Assembly (NCBI RefSeq): GCF_022458895.1
Contig: NZ_JAINFL010000009.1
Location: forward strand, 164,222-228,221
DNA: 64,000 nt
DNA from: Roseihalotalea indica
GTDB taxonomy: Bacteria > Bacteroidota > Bacteroidia > Cytophagales > Cyclobacteriaceae
Direction of reading: 5' to 3'
Every line of letters begins with the position of its first letter. The stretch's first letter is position 1. The position numbers and the translations under genes are program-made. This document shows positions 9,501 through 18,245 of the stretch, in pieces. The notes beneath the pieces are model-generated. The model did not search any database. It was not told the origin of the DNA and saw nothing but the letters and a program-made list of their open reading frames with translations.

Positions 9501-9912
9501 CGGGAGTCCAGCCGCGTACCTGGGCCGGGCTGGGGTGCCAGGTGAGTCGGGTAGGAGTGCCTCCCTTAATCGGCACGATATACACTGCTTCTGAGCCGGA
9601 GCGGTTGGAGGTGAAGGCGATCCACTGTCCATCCGGAGAAAGGTGCGGGTCCTGCTCTACCGCCGGGGTACTGGTGATCCGCAGCGCGAGGGTATCTTCC
9701 AGGGGAGAAATCCATATGTCACCCCCATAGGTAAAAGCGATATGAGTATCACTGATTGTGGGTTGCCGTAGCAGACGAGTGCCCTGGGCCTGGGCTGACA
9801 TATTCCAGGCCAGGATAAGGCACAAGGCTATTATCAAATAGGGTCCGTACTTTGACAGAGAGGCAAAAAACGTTTGTAATGGATAAGGGTGTTCGTGATT
9901 TGGGGTGGTCAT
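6574..9912 (-). CDS. Tricorn-type S41 protease (beta-propellers, PDZ, C-terminal protease core)
   Basis: 1112 residues. After a signal segment (hydrophobic LIIALCLILAW, cleavage near AQAQG) come two TolB/WD40-like propellers (about 45-580). Their blades are seen as repeated L-S-P-D-G-x-x-I-A-F and W-S-P-D-G motifs. The C-terminal half holds a Tricorn core, a PDZ-like segment and an S41 serine protease region. Probable catalytic residues are His773 (VGHSFVFGG) and Ser996 (MAGSGGDFF). Tricorn proteins degrade oligopeptides; Bacteroidota homologues usually carry a signal peptide, so this one is likely periplasmic or secreted. A very acidic/lysine stretch at about 565-610 (EEEEEDDKKKKDDEKEED) links propeller and core. 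The ATG at 9912 gives an n-region of about 25 residues, and a later start would lose the signal peptide. Confidence 0.9.
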   Translation of the reverse strand: MTTPNHEHPYPLQTFFASLSKYGPYLIIALCLILAWNMSAQAQGTRLLRQPTISDTHIAFTYGGDIWISPLEDTLALRITSTPAVEQDPHLSPDGQWIAFTSNRSGSEAVYIVPIKGGTPTRLTWHPSPAQVRGWTPDGTKVLYATSRNSAPAGFDRLWTVSVKGGPATQLSAQWGADGSFSSDSTRIVLDRVSRWDSEWRGYRGGQNTPLSILNLSDNSETLLPHERTTDIQPLWMGETIYFLSDRDGTMNIWSYVPSSKALEQVTEFTGSDVKCLEGRDNTLVFERDGYLHLLNLDTQNTTQLNITVSGDFPWAETQWEDVSKSIRSVSLSPTGKRAIMEARGEIFTVPVENGTVRNITQSSGAADRAPVWSPQGTQLAWFSDEEEHAYALMIASQKGLLNQKRIPIGESKMAWEPVWSPDGKMIAFVDDDVRVRVLDIEKETIQTIDTGGVNIERGSMGLNWSHDSQWLAYARSGSNYFRQIKVWSRKDNNTRAMTDAFADAFSPTWDRDGKHLYFLASTDVALSSGWANTSAMNANPQYAAYLINLNADDPSPFSLQSDDEPEDEQEAEEEEEDDKKKKDDEKEEDKVDESDAVDVEIAFENLHQRTIPLPVPERNYSFLVSGPAGSVFMAESIPNKDGLTLQKFVLEDREAKEYTDGVRQVSVSADGNKLLAQAGGAWKLMDTSKPNGNDAETVKVDLQMKVDRPQEWEQIFGEAWRYERDYFYDPNLHGRNWDTVYQRYAPLVPFIKHRTDLTYILDQVNGELSVGHSFVFGGDYPDVDDPRVGLLGADLVAESGRWKIARIYTTESWNPDLTSPLDQPGTNIKAGHYLVGINGEELTADENPFQRLDGTLDQQTVLHINKTPEFEGSWQEIVKPIRSENALRQRAWVEDNRRRVDSLSNGQLAYVWVPNTSGQGLVSFNRYYFAQQDKKGAVIDERFNGGGLLDDYMVDLMTRRVRAAYTNEVPGGKPGLLPAGILGPKVLLVNEMAGSGGDFFPWVFRQQEAGPLIGARTWGGLVKSSVHYALVDGGALTAPDNAIFDPINQRWIAENEGVPPDIPVRQDAKALAEGRDPQLERAVQEALKLMQQEETEILIPEFSTPASPDEE

Positions 9913-10287
9913 TATTAGATATCGCTTAGGTGAGGTTGCTTGAAATTTACGTCATAATGCTAGCGAGAGCATTACTTTTTATTGCCATTCTGTTTAGAAG
10001 GTCAGAGTAAACATACTTTAATTTTAGAATAACCGCTAGCCTTGAAAGCAGGCCAGACAGGAAAAATTTTACTAATAGGGGATAATTCAATAATTTTAGC
10101 GGACTATCTGCACTACTATACAACACAACTTATGCACAAAATTTCTTCTCGCTACAAGTCCAAAGTTTCAAACTTCATAGTTTTAAGTTGAAGGTTCAGA
10201 GCCACTGTGGAACAGCCGCCGCGGCCCGGTTTTGAGTTCTTTGCTCAGAACCTCTTACTTCGGCCATCCGTTCATCTGTACCCTGAT
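9913..10287. other. Divergent intergenic region with small palindrome
   Basis: This gap lies between the divergent Tricorn and GH172 genes. AAGTTT-C-AAACTT (10163-10175) is a perfect palindrome inside an A/T-rich run of related words. No clear TAnnTTTG promoter was found. The frame open from a GTG at 10207 is upstream extension, not protein. Confidence 0.4.
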
Positions 10288-10326
10288 TTCAGTCTATATT
10301 ACTCCATGCACCAACCTCCCAGCTCC
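10288..10326 (+). repeat. 39-bp direct repeat, copy 1
   Basis: It begins TTCAGTCTATATTACTCC and ends immediately before the ATG at 10327. It matches 12811-12849 at 37 of 39 positions. The inner words CCATGCACCAACCTCC also occur at 24976-25001 and, inverted, at 17005-17027, so it belongs to a dispersed intergenic family. Confidence 0.75.
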
Positions 10327-12570
10327 ATGCTCATTCGTTTCTTATTGCTATTAACCATAATCATTCCTCAGCTTGGATGGGGACAGTCTGCGGATCTTCC
10401 GACCATACCCATTGGGTTAGATGCTTATCTCCAGTGGGACCGGTTGCCTTACCAGCGGCTGGGGATGCGGGCCTACATGCGCAGCACCTACGACCGCCTC
10501 GGCAATAACTACACCGCCGATGCCAGCCATTATCTCTACCAGGAGTCCGATACATTTAATGTAGCGTTGGATGTAAAGACCCCGGGCGTGCTGTATTTTG
10601 TACGGACCAACCACTTTCACGGCAGTCCCTGGCACTACGAGGTAGACGGAGAGGATTTTCTGGTGAAGGAAACCTCCACCGATGATCCGATTGATGCCAA
10701 AACGCGCTATAAGAATACTACCTTTATTCCCGAAGAGCTATTCCCGAATCCTCTCACCTGGACCTGGGCCATTACCAAAGGCGCTGACCTGATGTGGGTG
10801 CCTATTCCCTTTGAGCAGCATTTCCGCCTGGCCTACTCCCGTACCTATTACGGCACTGGTTACTATATCTACCACGCGTTCCCCGAAGGAGCCGATTATC
10901 TCTCTCAACCCCTCACCTCCTGGCAGCAGTCACCCCCTGACCCAAAAGTACTGGACCTGATTAATCAGTCTGGTTCCGATCTGGCTCCGAGTGGAGAAGA
11001 CGTTGAGGTAATGCAGAAAACCGTGGGTTTAAAAGAACATCAGACGCTGGAGCTGGCCACGCTTACCGGTTCGCCCCGCACCATTCGGGCACTGGAGTTC
11101 AGCATTCCCCGGGAGCAGGCGTATGATTTTGGGAAGAGCCGCCTACGAATCACCTGGGATCGTCGTTGGCATGCTTCGGTAGATGTGCCGTTGGACCTGT
11201 TCTTCGGGGCCGGACATCTGTACAATCCCGAAGATAAGGAGTACCTGGTGAAAGGATTTCCGCTTTCTATTCGCTACAGCGCAGACTCGGTTTTCCTATC
11301 CTGCTACTGGCCTATGCCATTCTTTGAGCATGCAGTGGTAGAGCTACAGGAGCGACAGGGCAAGTCTTTTGATGGCATTGGGTTTACGTTGAAGACAGTT
11401 CCTTATACCGATGATCCTAAGGAGGTGGGTTACTTCCACGCTACCTATAGCGATCACCCTGATCCAGTCCTGGGGCAGGATATGACATTCCTGGATACCC
11501 GGCAGGTAGAAGGTGGTGGCGATTGGAGCGGAAACTTTGTCGGTATGAGCTGGATATTTTCGCACGAGGGAGTACTGCGTACCTTGGAAGGCGACCCTCG
11601 CTTTTTCTTTGATGACAGCCGAACGCCTCAGGCCTGGGGCACCGGCACCGAAGAATGGGGGGGCGGTGGAGATTACTGGGGCGGTTTGAATATGACACTG
11701 CCGCTGGCCGGGCACCCGGTAGGAAAAGAAAAGAAAGATGCCATCAATGATCTGGACCTGATCAACTCCGCGTATCGCTTTCTGATTGCCGATTATTTCC
11801 CCTTCGGAAAGAACGCCGTCATCAATCTGGAACACGGTGGGCAAAACAGTGAAGACCAGCATTATGAAGGCATCGTCTACTGGTATGGTTCTCCTTTTGC
11901 CACTCTCAAGCTAACGGATGAGCTGAATGTATTCAACGCTGCTGATGCTCGAGTACATGCCTACGAATCACCTACCGCCGAACCAGCCTACGCCCTGACA
12001 TCCCGTTACGAATGGGGCCCGGATACTGACCTCTGGTCATGGTTTGTGGATGGTGAAGATGAAAGTAAAAACATCAGTGCCCGGCAGTACTACCCCGCCG
12101 AGCAGGATTCGGTATGCATTATGCGCGGCAGCAGCACCTTTGAAGTAACCCTGGACTTCACCAATCTGGGCGTAATGCTGCGGCGGAAGTTTGACTATCA
12201 GTATCCCAATCAGCAAGCGACCGTTTGGGTGCGAGATGCTGAGGCTGACGGAGAGTGGCAACGGGCGGGCACCTGGTATACGGCGGGCAGCAACACCTGC
12301 TATCACTCCTACCCTCAGGGGCATGCCTTCACTGAAAGCGAACTGCTACCTACCAATCCCAAAATGATAACGAGTAACCGGCGCTGGCGGGAAGAGGAAT
12401 TTCTGATTAACCATCAGCTAACCCGTGGCGTATCCAAGCTGGCCGTTAAAATAGAATGGGTGCCGGTGGATAAACTGTTATTTCCCGACCAGCCTTTCCC
12501 GGTAGAGTCTGCCTGGAGTGAAAGCCGCTACTGGGTGTATTGTTATCAGTTGCCGGATAGTGGGCTTTGA
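10327..12570 (+). CDS. Secreted GH172 (DUF2961) glycoside hydrolase-like protein
   Basis: 747 residues. A signal peptide (MLIRFLLLLTIIIPQLGWGQ) directs export. The body matches DUF2961, now grouped as GH172, whose known members act on fructofuranose or arabinofuranose linkages. Typical patterns are the early RTNHFHGSPWHYEVDGE, the SIRYSADSVFLSCYWPMPF strand, the 'glycine-rich' GTGTEEWGGGGDYWGG near the middle and NLEHGGQN. I chose the ATG at 10327 because it directly precedes the signal peptide. The frame could extend to GTG 10207, but those bases are a dispersed intergenic repeat. No other polysaccharide-utilisation genes (SusC/SusD) are adjacent. The exact glycoside cannot be predicted. Confidence 0.8.
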   Translation: MLIRFLLLLTIIIPQLGWGQSADLPTIPIGLDAYLQWDRLPYQRLGMRAYMRSTYDRLGNNYTADASHYLYQESDTFNVALDVKTPGVLYFVRTNHFHGSPWHYEVDGEDFLVKETSTDDPIDAKTRYKNTTFIPEELFPNPLTWTWAITKGADLMWVPIPFEQHFRLAYSRTYYGTGYYIYHAFPEGADYLSQPLTSWQQSPPDPKVLDLINQSGSDLAPSGEDVEVMQKTVGLKEHQTLELATLTGSPRTIRALEFSIPREQAYDFGKSRLRITWDRRWHASVDVPLDLFFGAGHLYNPEDKEYLVKGFPLSIRYSADSVFLSCYWPMPFFEHAVVELQERQGKSFDGIGFTLKTVPYTDDPKEVGYFHATYSDHPDPVLGQDMTFLDTRQVEGGGDWSGNFVGMSWIFSHEGVLRTLEGDPRFFFDDSRTPQAWGTGTEEWGGGGDYWGGLNMTLPLAGHPVGKEKKDAINDLDLINSAYRFLIADYFPFGKNAVINLEHGGQNSEDQHYEGIVYWYGSPFATLKLTDELNVFNAADARVHAYESPTAEPAYALTSRYEWGPDTDLWSWFVDGEDESKNISARQYYPAEQDSVCIMRGSSTFEVTLDFTNLGVMLRRKFDYQYPNQQATVWVRDAEADGEWQRAGTWYTAGSNTCYHSYPQGHAFTESELLPTNPKMITSNRRWREEEFLINHQLTRGVSKLAVKIEWVPVDKLLFPDQPFPVESAWSESRYWVYCYQLPDSGL

Positions 12571-12646
12571 GTTGTTTGATTGTCAAGTGGATAAATGGCT
12601 AAATTGTTGAATTGCTGATTGTTTTGTGTTTCTTCTTTGTGGAGTA

Positions 12647-12709
12647 GACTTCGGAAGTTTAAGCAAGCAAAGAAATCAGGATGCATTATGACCCGAAACT
12701 TCCGAAGTC
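12647..12709. repeat. Perfect 14-bp inverted repeat, 35-nt loop
   Basis: GACTTCGGAAGTTT (12647-12660) is the exact reverse complement of AAACTTCCGAAGTC (12696-12709). It lies 76 bp after the GH172 stop codon and has no T-run after the stem. It may act as an mRNA 3'-end structure or be a dispersed palindrome. Confidence 0.6.
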
Positions 12710-12810
12710 TCCAATGAAGTCTTCAGGCTGCCTGATCGGACTGTTACATGGCTGATTGCTGATGAAAGTATTTGTGTGTTCTGATAAATAACTGCCTCCT
12801 GCCTCCCGTT

Positions 12811-12849
12811 TTCAGTCTATATTACTCCATGCACCAGTCTCCCAGCTCC
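12811..12849 (+). repeat. 39-bp direct repeat, copy 2
   Basis: This copy is 37/39 identical to 10288-10326 in the same orientation, and is preceded by CTGCCTCCTGCCTCCCG, a low-complexity word found in several other intergenic gaps here. The two copies bracket the GH172 gene. Confidence 0.75.
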
Positions 12850-12865
12850 CATCCATCAGTCTCTT

Positions 12866-13456
12866 TTAGTTAAGTGAGGATGAAGCCTTGAGATAGTCGC
12901 TCTTTTGCAGTCCGTAGTATTGGGTGTCAATCAGTTCGCCATCACCGGTGCGGTATTCCTGGCGTAAGTATCCTTCCTGTATAAAACCATTTTTAAGCAC
13001 GGTTTTCTGGCTGGCTACATTGTCGGGAGCAACCTTGGCATAGAGTTTTTCCAATTTGAGTTTCTCAAACGCGTATTTTACTATCCATGCTACTGCAGCT
13101 GAGGTGTAACCTTTCCGAAGGTGGTCCTGATCAATAAAATAAGAAAGTTCTCCTTTAGGCACCGACCAATCCAGGTTCTTCAGGTTTATGGTACCAATAA
13201 TCTCCTGCTGCTTAGTTATAATAACAAAGCAAAACAACTTACGATGAGACGCCTGTCGGATTTTCTCCTCGACAAAGCGTTTTGCCGCATGAAGACTCTG
13301 TCCTGCTTTGGCGGTTTTGGGTAGGTACCGCTTTAGTCGGATCATATTGCTTTTAATAACCCGGTGAAGCTGAGGAGCATCTTCTATAGTCACCAGTCTT
13401 AGCCGTATATCCGAGTCATCGGGTTGATACGAGCGGTTCATCAGAGTCTTTGACAT
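12866..13456 (-). CDS. GNAT family N-acetyltransferase (RimJ/RimL-like)
   Basis: 196 residues matching the ribosomal-protein-alanine acetyltransferase type of GNAT. It opens with LRLVTIEDAPQLHRVIKSN and has a beta-bulge region GELSYFIDQDHLRKGYTSAA. The last part equals motif A (Q/R-x-x-G-x-G/A; here L-R-K-G-Y-T), followed by KLEKLYAKVAPDNVASQKTV and GFIQEGYLRQ. The family transfers acetyl from acetyl-CoA to N-terminal or small-molecule amines; the acceptor is unknown. I chose ATG 13456; the open frame runs up to a TTG at 13516, but those residues are not conserved-looking. It lies 63 bp downstream of the UspA gene and probably shares its transcript. Confidence 0.85.
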   Translation of the reverse strand: MSKTLMNRSYQPDDSDIRLRLVTIEDAPQLHRVIKSNMIRLKRYLPKTAKAGQSLHAAKRFVEEKIRQASHRKLFCFVIITKQQEIIGTINLKNLDWSVPKGELSYFIDQDHLRKGYTSAAVAWIVKYAFEKLKLEKLYAKVAPDNVASQKTVLKNGFIQEGYLRQEYRTGDGELIDTQYYGLQKSDYLKASSSLN

Positions 13457-13519
13457 ATCATGTTCCGAACCCAGGTTGAGTTTAATAATATGCTGTTGAA
13501 GGGAACCATAATGCAAGTT

Positions 13520-13957
13520 TTAGGCACCAAACGGCACGATAAGCACAGGAATACTTGATTTGTGAATAATACTGGTTGACGTACTGCCAAAAAAAGTGTT
13601 ATACAAAGAACTATGATTGTGATAGCCGGAAACAATTAAGTCAATGTGTAACTTATCAGCTTCTTGCAGAATCATTTCAACCGTAGCGCCCTGGATAAGG
13701 AGCCCTTCCGCTTCAATGCCTTTCTCATTTAACTGGTCCGCATGCTTCTGCAGCCATTGATGCTCTTTCTTCAGCTCACCCGCCCGGTTATCCCGGATGT
13801 ATTGTGGACCAACGTCATAGCCTACAAAATCCGGATCGGGGGCGGCAACATGCAGGAGCCATAGCTTTGAGCCGTGTGGCTTCGTTAGCGCAACCGTTTT
13901 GTCAAGTAACATTTCTGTTTTTTCATGAAAGTCAATCGCAATAAGTATATTCTCCAT
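13520..13957 (-). CDS. Universal stress protein (UspA family)
   Basis: 145 residues, a single Usp domain. The N-terminal strand ENILIAIDFHEKTEMLL has the conserved D at the start of the fold. The C-terminal part reads LIVSGYHNHSSLYNTFFGSTSTSIIHKSSIPVLIVP, close to the usual nucleotide-loop pattern G-x2-G-x9-G-S/T. The first G-x2-G is altered (G-Y-H-N), so ATP binding is uncertain. Such proteins are induced under starvation or oxidative stress. The gene precedes the GNAT gene on the same strand. Confidence 0.85.
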   Translation of the reverse strand: MENILIAIDFHEKTEMLLDKTVALTKPHGSKLWLLHVAAPDPDFVGYDVGPQYIRDNRAGELKKEHQWLQKHADQLNEKGIEAEGLLIQGATVEMILQEADKLHIDLIVSGYHNHSSLYNTFFGSTSTSIIHKSSIPVLIVPFGA

Positions 13958-14173
13958 CAGTATCTCAGTATGAATTGTGTCGGGAAGTATTAAAGTTTAT
14001 TCCAATCGTTATGTATGAAGCACTTTTCTATCGCTAGTCTGAGTGGGCAGATAAGTATTATCGGAGGCGGTTGGCAGGAGGCTGTATGGAAGGATCGGCC
14101 CCTGCTAACTGCTTCCTGGTACGTCTAAAAAAATCAGAATAATATCTATCCACCGAAAAAACATAGTTTATGG

Positions 14174-15115
14174 TTAAGAGGCTGAGGCCAGGGAGTATCC
14201 GGCCAGTGTTTCCTGAATGCCCACTGGGTACGGGGTTGGAGACTGACCAAAGCGCTTTTCAAATTTACTGCTATCAAACACATAGTCTCGATCGTACTGG
14301 TACATCATTTCTACCATCTCACGCATAATCGGCATGAATAAGCCAAGTACTCTGACTATTATTTTAGGAGCTGGTTGATAACGGGGACTAACTCCCATCT
14401 CGTGCGCAATGTCTTCTATCCATTCTTTTCCGGTAGGTGGATGAGCGGCGGTAGGCAAGTGCCAAACCTGGTTGTAAGCATCTTCAGTGTTGCCCAGCAG
14501 GGCGGTAGCCTTACCGGCATCAGGAGTGTAGGTGAAAGAATGTTTGTAGTTGACGGAGCTCATCCAGTTGGCTTTCTTTCCCTGGCTCAGCGGCTTAATA
14601 ACCATTTCGGTGAGCATGCTGGTATTTTCAATGCTCGGACCGTAAAAATCGGCCGAGCGAGCAATCAGTGCCGTGAGGTTTCTTGCCTGCACTTCCTGCA
14701 TCATCATATCGGCAATCTGCTCTCTCACCTTTCCTTTACGGCTGGGTGGGTTAATGGGTGCGTCCTCAGTCATGTCATTCAAGGCGTTAGGATCGTACAT
14801 GTAAATGTTGTCAAAGAAAACCAGTTTGGCTTGGTATTCCTGGCAGGCCGCGATGACATCTGCCATTAATTTGGGCCAGGTCTTTTCCCAGAGCTTCGCA
14901 CTATAGGGAAAGCCCACCGTTACGTATACTACGGATGAACCGGCTACGGCTTTTCGCACGTCCTCAGTACGCGTGAGGTCCGCTGCCATGAGTTCATCGG
15001 TCTCATTTATTTTCTGTGGATTCCGGCTGACCAGTCGGATTTTATCAGTGTAAGTGGGCAATGCTTTGGCTAGCTCGATGCCAATGGCTCCTCCGGCTCC
15101 TAAAATGGTTTGCAT
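14174..15115 (-). CDS. NAD(P)-dependent epimerase/dehydratase-like protein (atypical SDR)
   Basis: 313 residues. The dinucleotide-binding glycine motif is at the extreme N-terminus (ILGAGGAIG, residues 4-12). It is followed by a strand ending LVSRNPQ and the Asp-rich MAADLTRTEDV typical of atypical/extended SDR proteins. Y-x3-K is not obvious, and FDNIYMYDP replaces the usual catalytic region, so the activity may differ from classical epimerases. The middle holds SADFYGPSIENTSMLTEMV, a family pattern for sugar-nucleotide-type SDRs. The substrate is unknown. The gene has no close operon partner. Confidence 0.8.
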   Translation of the reverse strand: MQTILGAGGAIGIELAKALPTYTDKIRLVSRNPQKINETDELMAADLTRTEDVRKAVAGSSVVYVTVGFPYSAKLWEKTWPKLMADVIAACQEYQAKLVFFDNIYMYDPNALNDMTEDAPINPPSRKGKVREQIADMMMQEVQARNLTALIARSADFYGPSIENTSMLTEMVIKPLSQGKKANWMSSVNYKHSFTYTPDAGKATALLGNTEDAYNQVWHLPTAAHPPTGKEWIEDIAHEMGVSPRYQPAPKIIVRVLGLFMPIMREMVEMMYQYDRDYVFDSSKFEKRFGQSPTPYPVGIQETLAGYSLASAS

Positions 15116-15270
15116 AAGGCTGTGTGTTACTGACCGTGAATGGCCGATTTAGCCGCCAGGCGGTCTATCGTATTTTCTTCTTCCAATTTGCCGAATTTTC
15201 CAGTGTATTACAATATATAATATACTCACTATCTATTGACTGATTTTCCAAAGAATACATTTTAATACCC

Positions 15271-16764
15271 CTAGTAATGAGTACCCATATATCCTCCCCA
15301 GCGAATCGGCTTATTGATCTTGATCCGGGTTTCGTATCGTTGGAGCACCATGCCGGTGGCGGCAAAGAAATTATACTGATCGGTCATGTGGCAATAGATC
15401 AGATCCAGGTATCCATCTCCGTCAAGGTCGGTCAGTAAAGGGGTGGAAGCCAGGTTGTTACCTTCAAACACAAATGCCTCAAAGGGCAGTGGCTTGGCTT
15501 TGGTCAGGTCATATAGCATCAGTTGGTTCACGTAGAGCGTGTCGGGCAGGCCGGATGAAGGCGGAGATTTTCTGGCAATGGCTTGGTTGATGGAAAATAA
15601 CACATCTTCCTGATCATCACCAGTGACATCACCCACTACGGGCGAGGTATACTGAAAGGTGCCCAGGGTATCGTAAAATGTAACGGTCCCGGTTTCTCCA
15701 TCGACCAATAGCTGCACCGACTGATGTATGTGAGGCCAGGTGCCCATGCCGTAGCTTCCGAAAAAATCGGGAATACTATCCTGATGAGTATATACCGGGG
15801 CAGGAGTGGAATAGGTTTCCATCCCTTCACCCACCGGCACTTGCCACAGCAGCGTATTATCCTTTCCGTCAAAAGCAAGCATGCGGGCGTTGACCGAGTT
15901 CACCACAATATCGTTGATTCCATCCGAGGTAATGTCGACGAGCACCGGTGGGGCGATAAATCCTTTCCCTTCGCCCGAAGCAATAGGTACGGCCGAGGAA
16001 AGATCATTTTGCATAAGGTTGGCCAGAGGGCATCGGTACAAGTGCCCATCGATCGTTTCGCCTCCCGAACCGAAAATGACTGTCAGAGCTCCATTCCCTT
16101 CAAAGTCATGCACTAATGGCGAAAAGTACGTTTCCTTTCCATCGGGCATGGGTGCTGAGGCCAGAACCTCGCCGTCTTTCCCACTAAAAACCATCAATCT
16201 ACCTACCGGACGCTTCGTTTCCGTGGGTCCGGCTTTCACAAACCCACCATAAGAAATGAGCAGGTCGTCAAGACCATCGCTGTTTTGGTCGGGCAGCCAC
16301 TGGGGCGTGAAAAAGTTCAGGATGCTGGAGTCTTCCTCATAAACGGTTTGGGAATCAAAGGGTAAATACTCCCAAAGAACCTCTCCGTTGGCACCGTTAA
16401 TGGCATACAATTGTGCTGACCGGCCGCCTATAAATACATCTGGAATACCGTCATCGGTAATGTCCTGAAAGATAGGCGATCCGGCCATCTGGTTGCGGGT
16501 TTCCACATACCATAGCACCTCACCGTCTTTTCCATCCACTGCGATAACACCTAACGGAGTATCCATCCATTCCCCGGCACCGGCTCCCAGAATGATATCC
16601 TGCACCTGGTCCTGATTTAAATCTACTGCCCGGGGCGATGAGAATACCAGAATTCCATTCAGTGCCAGTTCCCAGCGATCAGGACGGGAAACAATGAAAT
16701 AAAAGGTGGCAACCCCGATCACAACGACTGTCAGCAGAAGCGCAACGCGTTTTTTTACTCCCAA
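15271..16764 (-). CDS. Membrane-anchored FG-GAP/PQQ-like beta-propeller protein
   Basis: 497 residues. An N-terminal hydrophobic segment (residues 7-24, ALLLTVVVIGVATFYFIV) is a membrane anchor or uncleaved signal. The rest consists of repeated FG-GAP-type calcium-loop motifs such as DLNQDQVQDIIL, DITDDGIPDVFIG, DQNSDGLDDLLIS, DITSDGINDIVV, DVTGDDQEDVLF and DLDGDGYLDLIY. These mix with PQQ-like K-D-G-E-V-L-W-x blades. Proteins like this are extracytoplasmic ligand-binding propellers; no enzyme function is implied. The start is TTG at 16764: an in-frame TAA lies 12 codon-bases upstream and no ATG precedes the anchor, so TTG is the only sensible start. Confidence 0.8.
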   Translation of the reverse strand: MGVKKRVALLLTVVVIGVATFYFIVSRPDRWELALNGILVFSSPRAVDLNQDQVQDIILGAGAGEWMDTPLGVIAVDGKDGEVLWYVETRNQMAGSPIFQDITDDGIPDVFIGGRSAQLYAINGANGEVLWEYLPFDSQTVYEEDSSILNFFTPQWLPDQNSDGLDDLLISYGGFVKAGPTETKRPVGRLMVFSGKDGEVLASAPMPDGKETYFSPLVHDFEGNGALTVIFGSGGETIDGHLYRCPLANLMQNDLSSAVPIASGEGKGFIAPPVLVDITSDGINDIVVNSVNARMLAFDGKDNTLLWQVPVGEGMETYSTPAPVYTHQDSIPDFFGSYGMGTWPHIHQSVQLLVDGETGTVTFYDTLGTFQYTSPVVGDVTGDDQEDVLFSINQAIARKSPPSSGLPDTLYVNQLMLYDLTKAKPLPFEAFVFEGNNLASTPLLTDLDGDGYLDLIYCHMTDQYNFFAATGMVLQRYETRIKINKPIRWGGYMGTHY

Positions 16765-17191
16765 AGCACGGTTATTTTATCATCATACTCACTCTGGCAC
16801 CTGTTAGCGAATTGAACATAGATACTTTTTCTTAGAAATCGTATTTTCTCTTCAGCGAATTTTAGTAAGCAATACTTTTAAAGCTTAGCTCACTTTGCTG
16901 GCATTACTGAGCGTATTGCAATCCCAGGATAATATGCTGATATTACTGCTGAGAAGGATTGAAGGGAAAACGGAGAACGGAAACCGGAGTCAGGAGTTGA
17001 TGGTTGGAGCCGGGAGGTTGGTGCATGGGGCGAAGAAGGAAAACGGAGGCAGTAGGCAGGAAACGGTAAGCAGTTACTGAAACACACGAACACTCCACAA
17101 GCATCAACAATCAGCCATTCAACAATTTAACAATTTAATCGGGCGCCGAGCGCCATTCAACAAAATAGAAAAATACCCCTAACCAAAAAGC
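16765..17191. other. Intergenic purine-rich low-complexity DNA with a dispersed-repeat copy
   Basis: Most of 16950-17075 is purine-rich (words such as AACGGA, GGCAGGAAACGG). Bases 17005-17027 are the inverted form of the CCATGCACCAACCTCC family seen at 10.3, 12.8 and 25.0 kb. The small open frame across it encodes only low-complexity residues. No promoter box is clear. Confidence 0.5.
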
Positions 17192-18232
17192 ATGACCTAT
17201 CTTCTCCGAATCTCTCTTCTGGTCTTTCTGACCAACTATCTGATCTTTCCAGCGCAGGCACAAAGTTCTCAGGGCAAAGTAGAACGGGTTAAAGTACACG
17301 GCACTTCTCTGGAAGGCAACCTTAGCGATGATTCTCCCGATCGGGATGTTTCTGTTTATCTGCCGCCCAGTTATCAGAGCGATGGTGACCGGCGCTACCC
17401 GGTGGTGTATTTACTGCACGGGTTTACCGATAGCGATAGCCAGTGGTTTGGTTTGGAAGAACACTGGATCAATCTTCCGGAAGTGGTAGATCAGGTGCAG
17501 GGGAATGAGGGCATTCGGGAAGTAATTATTGTCATGCCTAATGCTTATACCCGCTTCAAAGGCAGCATGTATTCTTCCTCAGCGACGGTGGGCGATTGGG
17601 AAACCTTCGTAGCTGAAGAGTTGGTAGCTTACATTGATGATCATTATCGTACCATTCCTCAGGCCGCGAGCCGGGGATTAGCCGGTCACTCTATGGGTGG
17701 CTACGGTACCATCCGGATTGGTATGCAGTATCCGCAGGTGTTCTCGAGTATCTATCTGCTAAGTCCCTGTTGTATGAGTCCCCGCGATGATGGAAATACG
17801 GATGCTATGCAACAGGCCGAAGCGGTGAATACCGTGGAGGCGATCGATGAGCAATCTTTTTTCGTGCTGGCGACCCTGGCCTCGGCAGCCGCCTGGGCAC
17901 CTAACCCCAAGAACCCGCCTTTTTACATGGACCTGCCTACCCAGGATGGAGAGGTGCTTCCGGAAGTTGCTCAGAAAATGGCCGCTAACGCTACCCTCGT
18001 TGTCATTGACCAGTATATTGCCAAACTAAAACAACTGAACGCTATTGCCTTTGATGTGGGCAACGAAGACCGGGGCATTGCAGCTGCTTCCCGGGAGTTG
18101 GATCAGGTACTCACCGACTACGGTATTGATCATAGCTTCGAGGTATATGAAGGCGATCATATCAACGGTATTGCCGGACGTATCCAGACTCATATGCTGC
18201 CCTTCTTTTCCGAGCATTTGGCTTTTGAGTGA
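17192..18232 (+). CDS. Secreted esterase (esterase D/feruloyl-esterase-like alpha/beta hydrolase)
   Basis: 346 residues with a signal peptide ([19 protein letters not shown], cleavage near AQAQS). It belongs to the PF00756 'putative esterase' fold. The signs are [36 protein letters not shown] with the oxyanion HG, nucleophile Ser167 in AGHSMGGYG, and a probable catalytic His in YEGDHINGI near the C-terminus. Relatives hydrolyse carbohydrate-linked or formylglutathione-type esters. Export and the neighbouring sugar genes favour a carbohydrate ester, as an inference. It converges on the enolase-superfamily gene, with only 13 bp between stop codons. Confidence 0.85.
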   Translation: MTYLLRISLLVFLTNYLIFPAQAQSSQGKVERVKVHGTSLEGNLSDDSPDRDVSVYLPPSYQSDGDRRYPVVYLLHGFTDSDSQWFGLEEHWINLPEVVDQVQGNEGIREVIIVMPNAYTRFKGSMYSSSATVGDWETFVAEELVAYIDDHYRTIPQAASRGLAGHSMGGYGTIRIGMQYPQVFSSIYLLSPCCMSPRDDGNTDAMQQAEAVNTVEAIDEQSFFVLATLASAAAWAPNPKNPPFYMDLPTQDGEVLPEVAQKMAANATLVVIDQYIAKLKQLNAIAFDVGNEDRGIAAASRELDQVLTDYGIDHSFEVYEGDHINGIAGRIQTHMLPFFSEHLAFE

Positions 18233-18245
18233 TCCGAAGTGAAGA

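Noticed and set aside
10207..10326. Upstream extension of the GH172 frame to a GTG start
   Set aside because: It includes a dispersed 39-bp intergenic repeat and sits before a normal signal peptide that starts at 10327.
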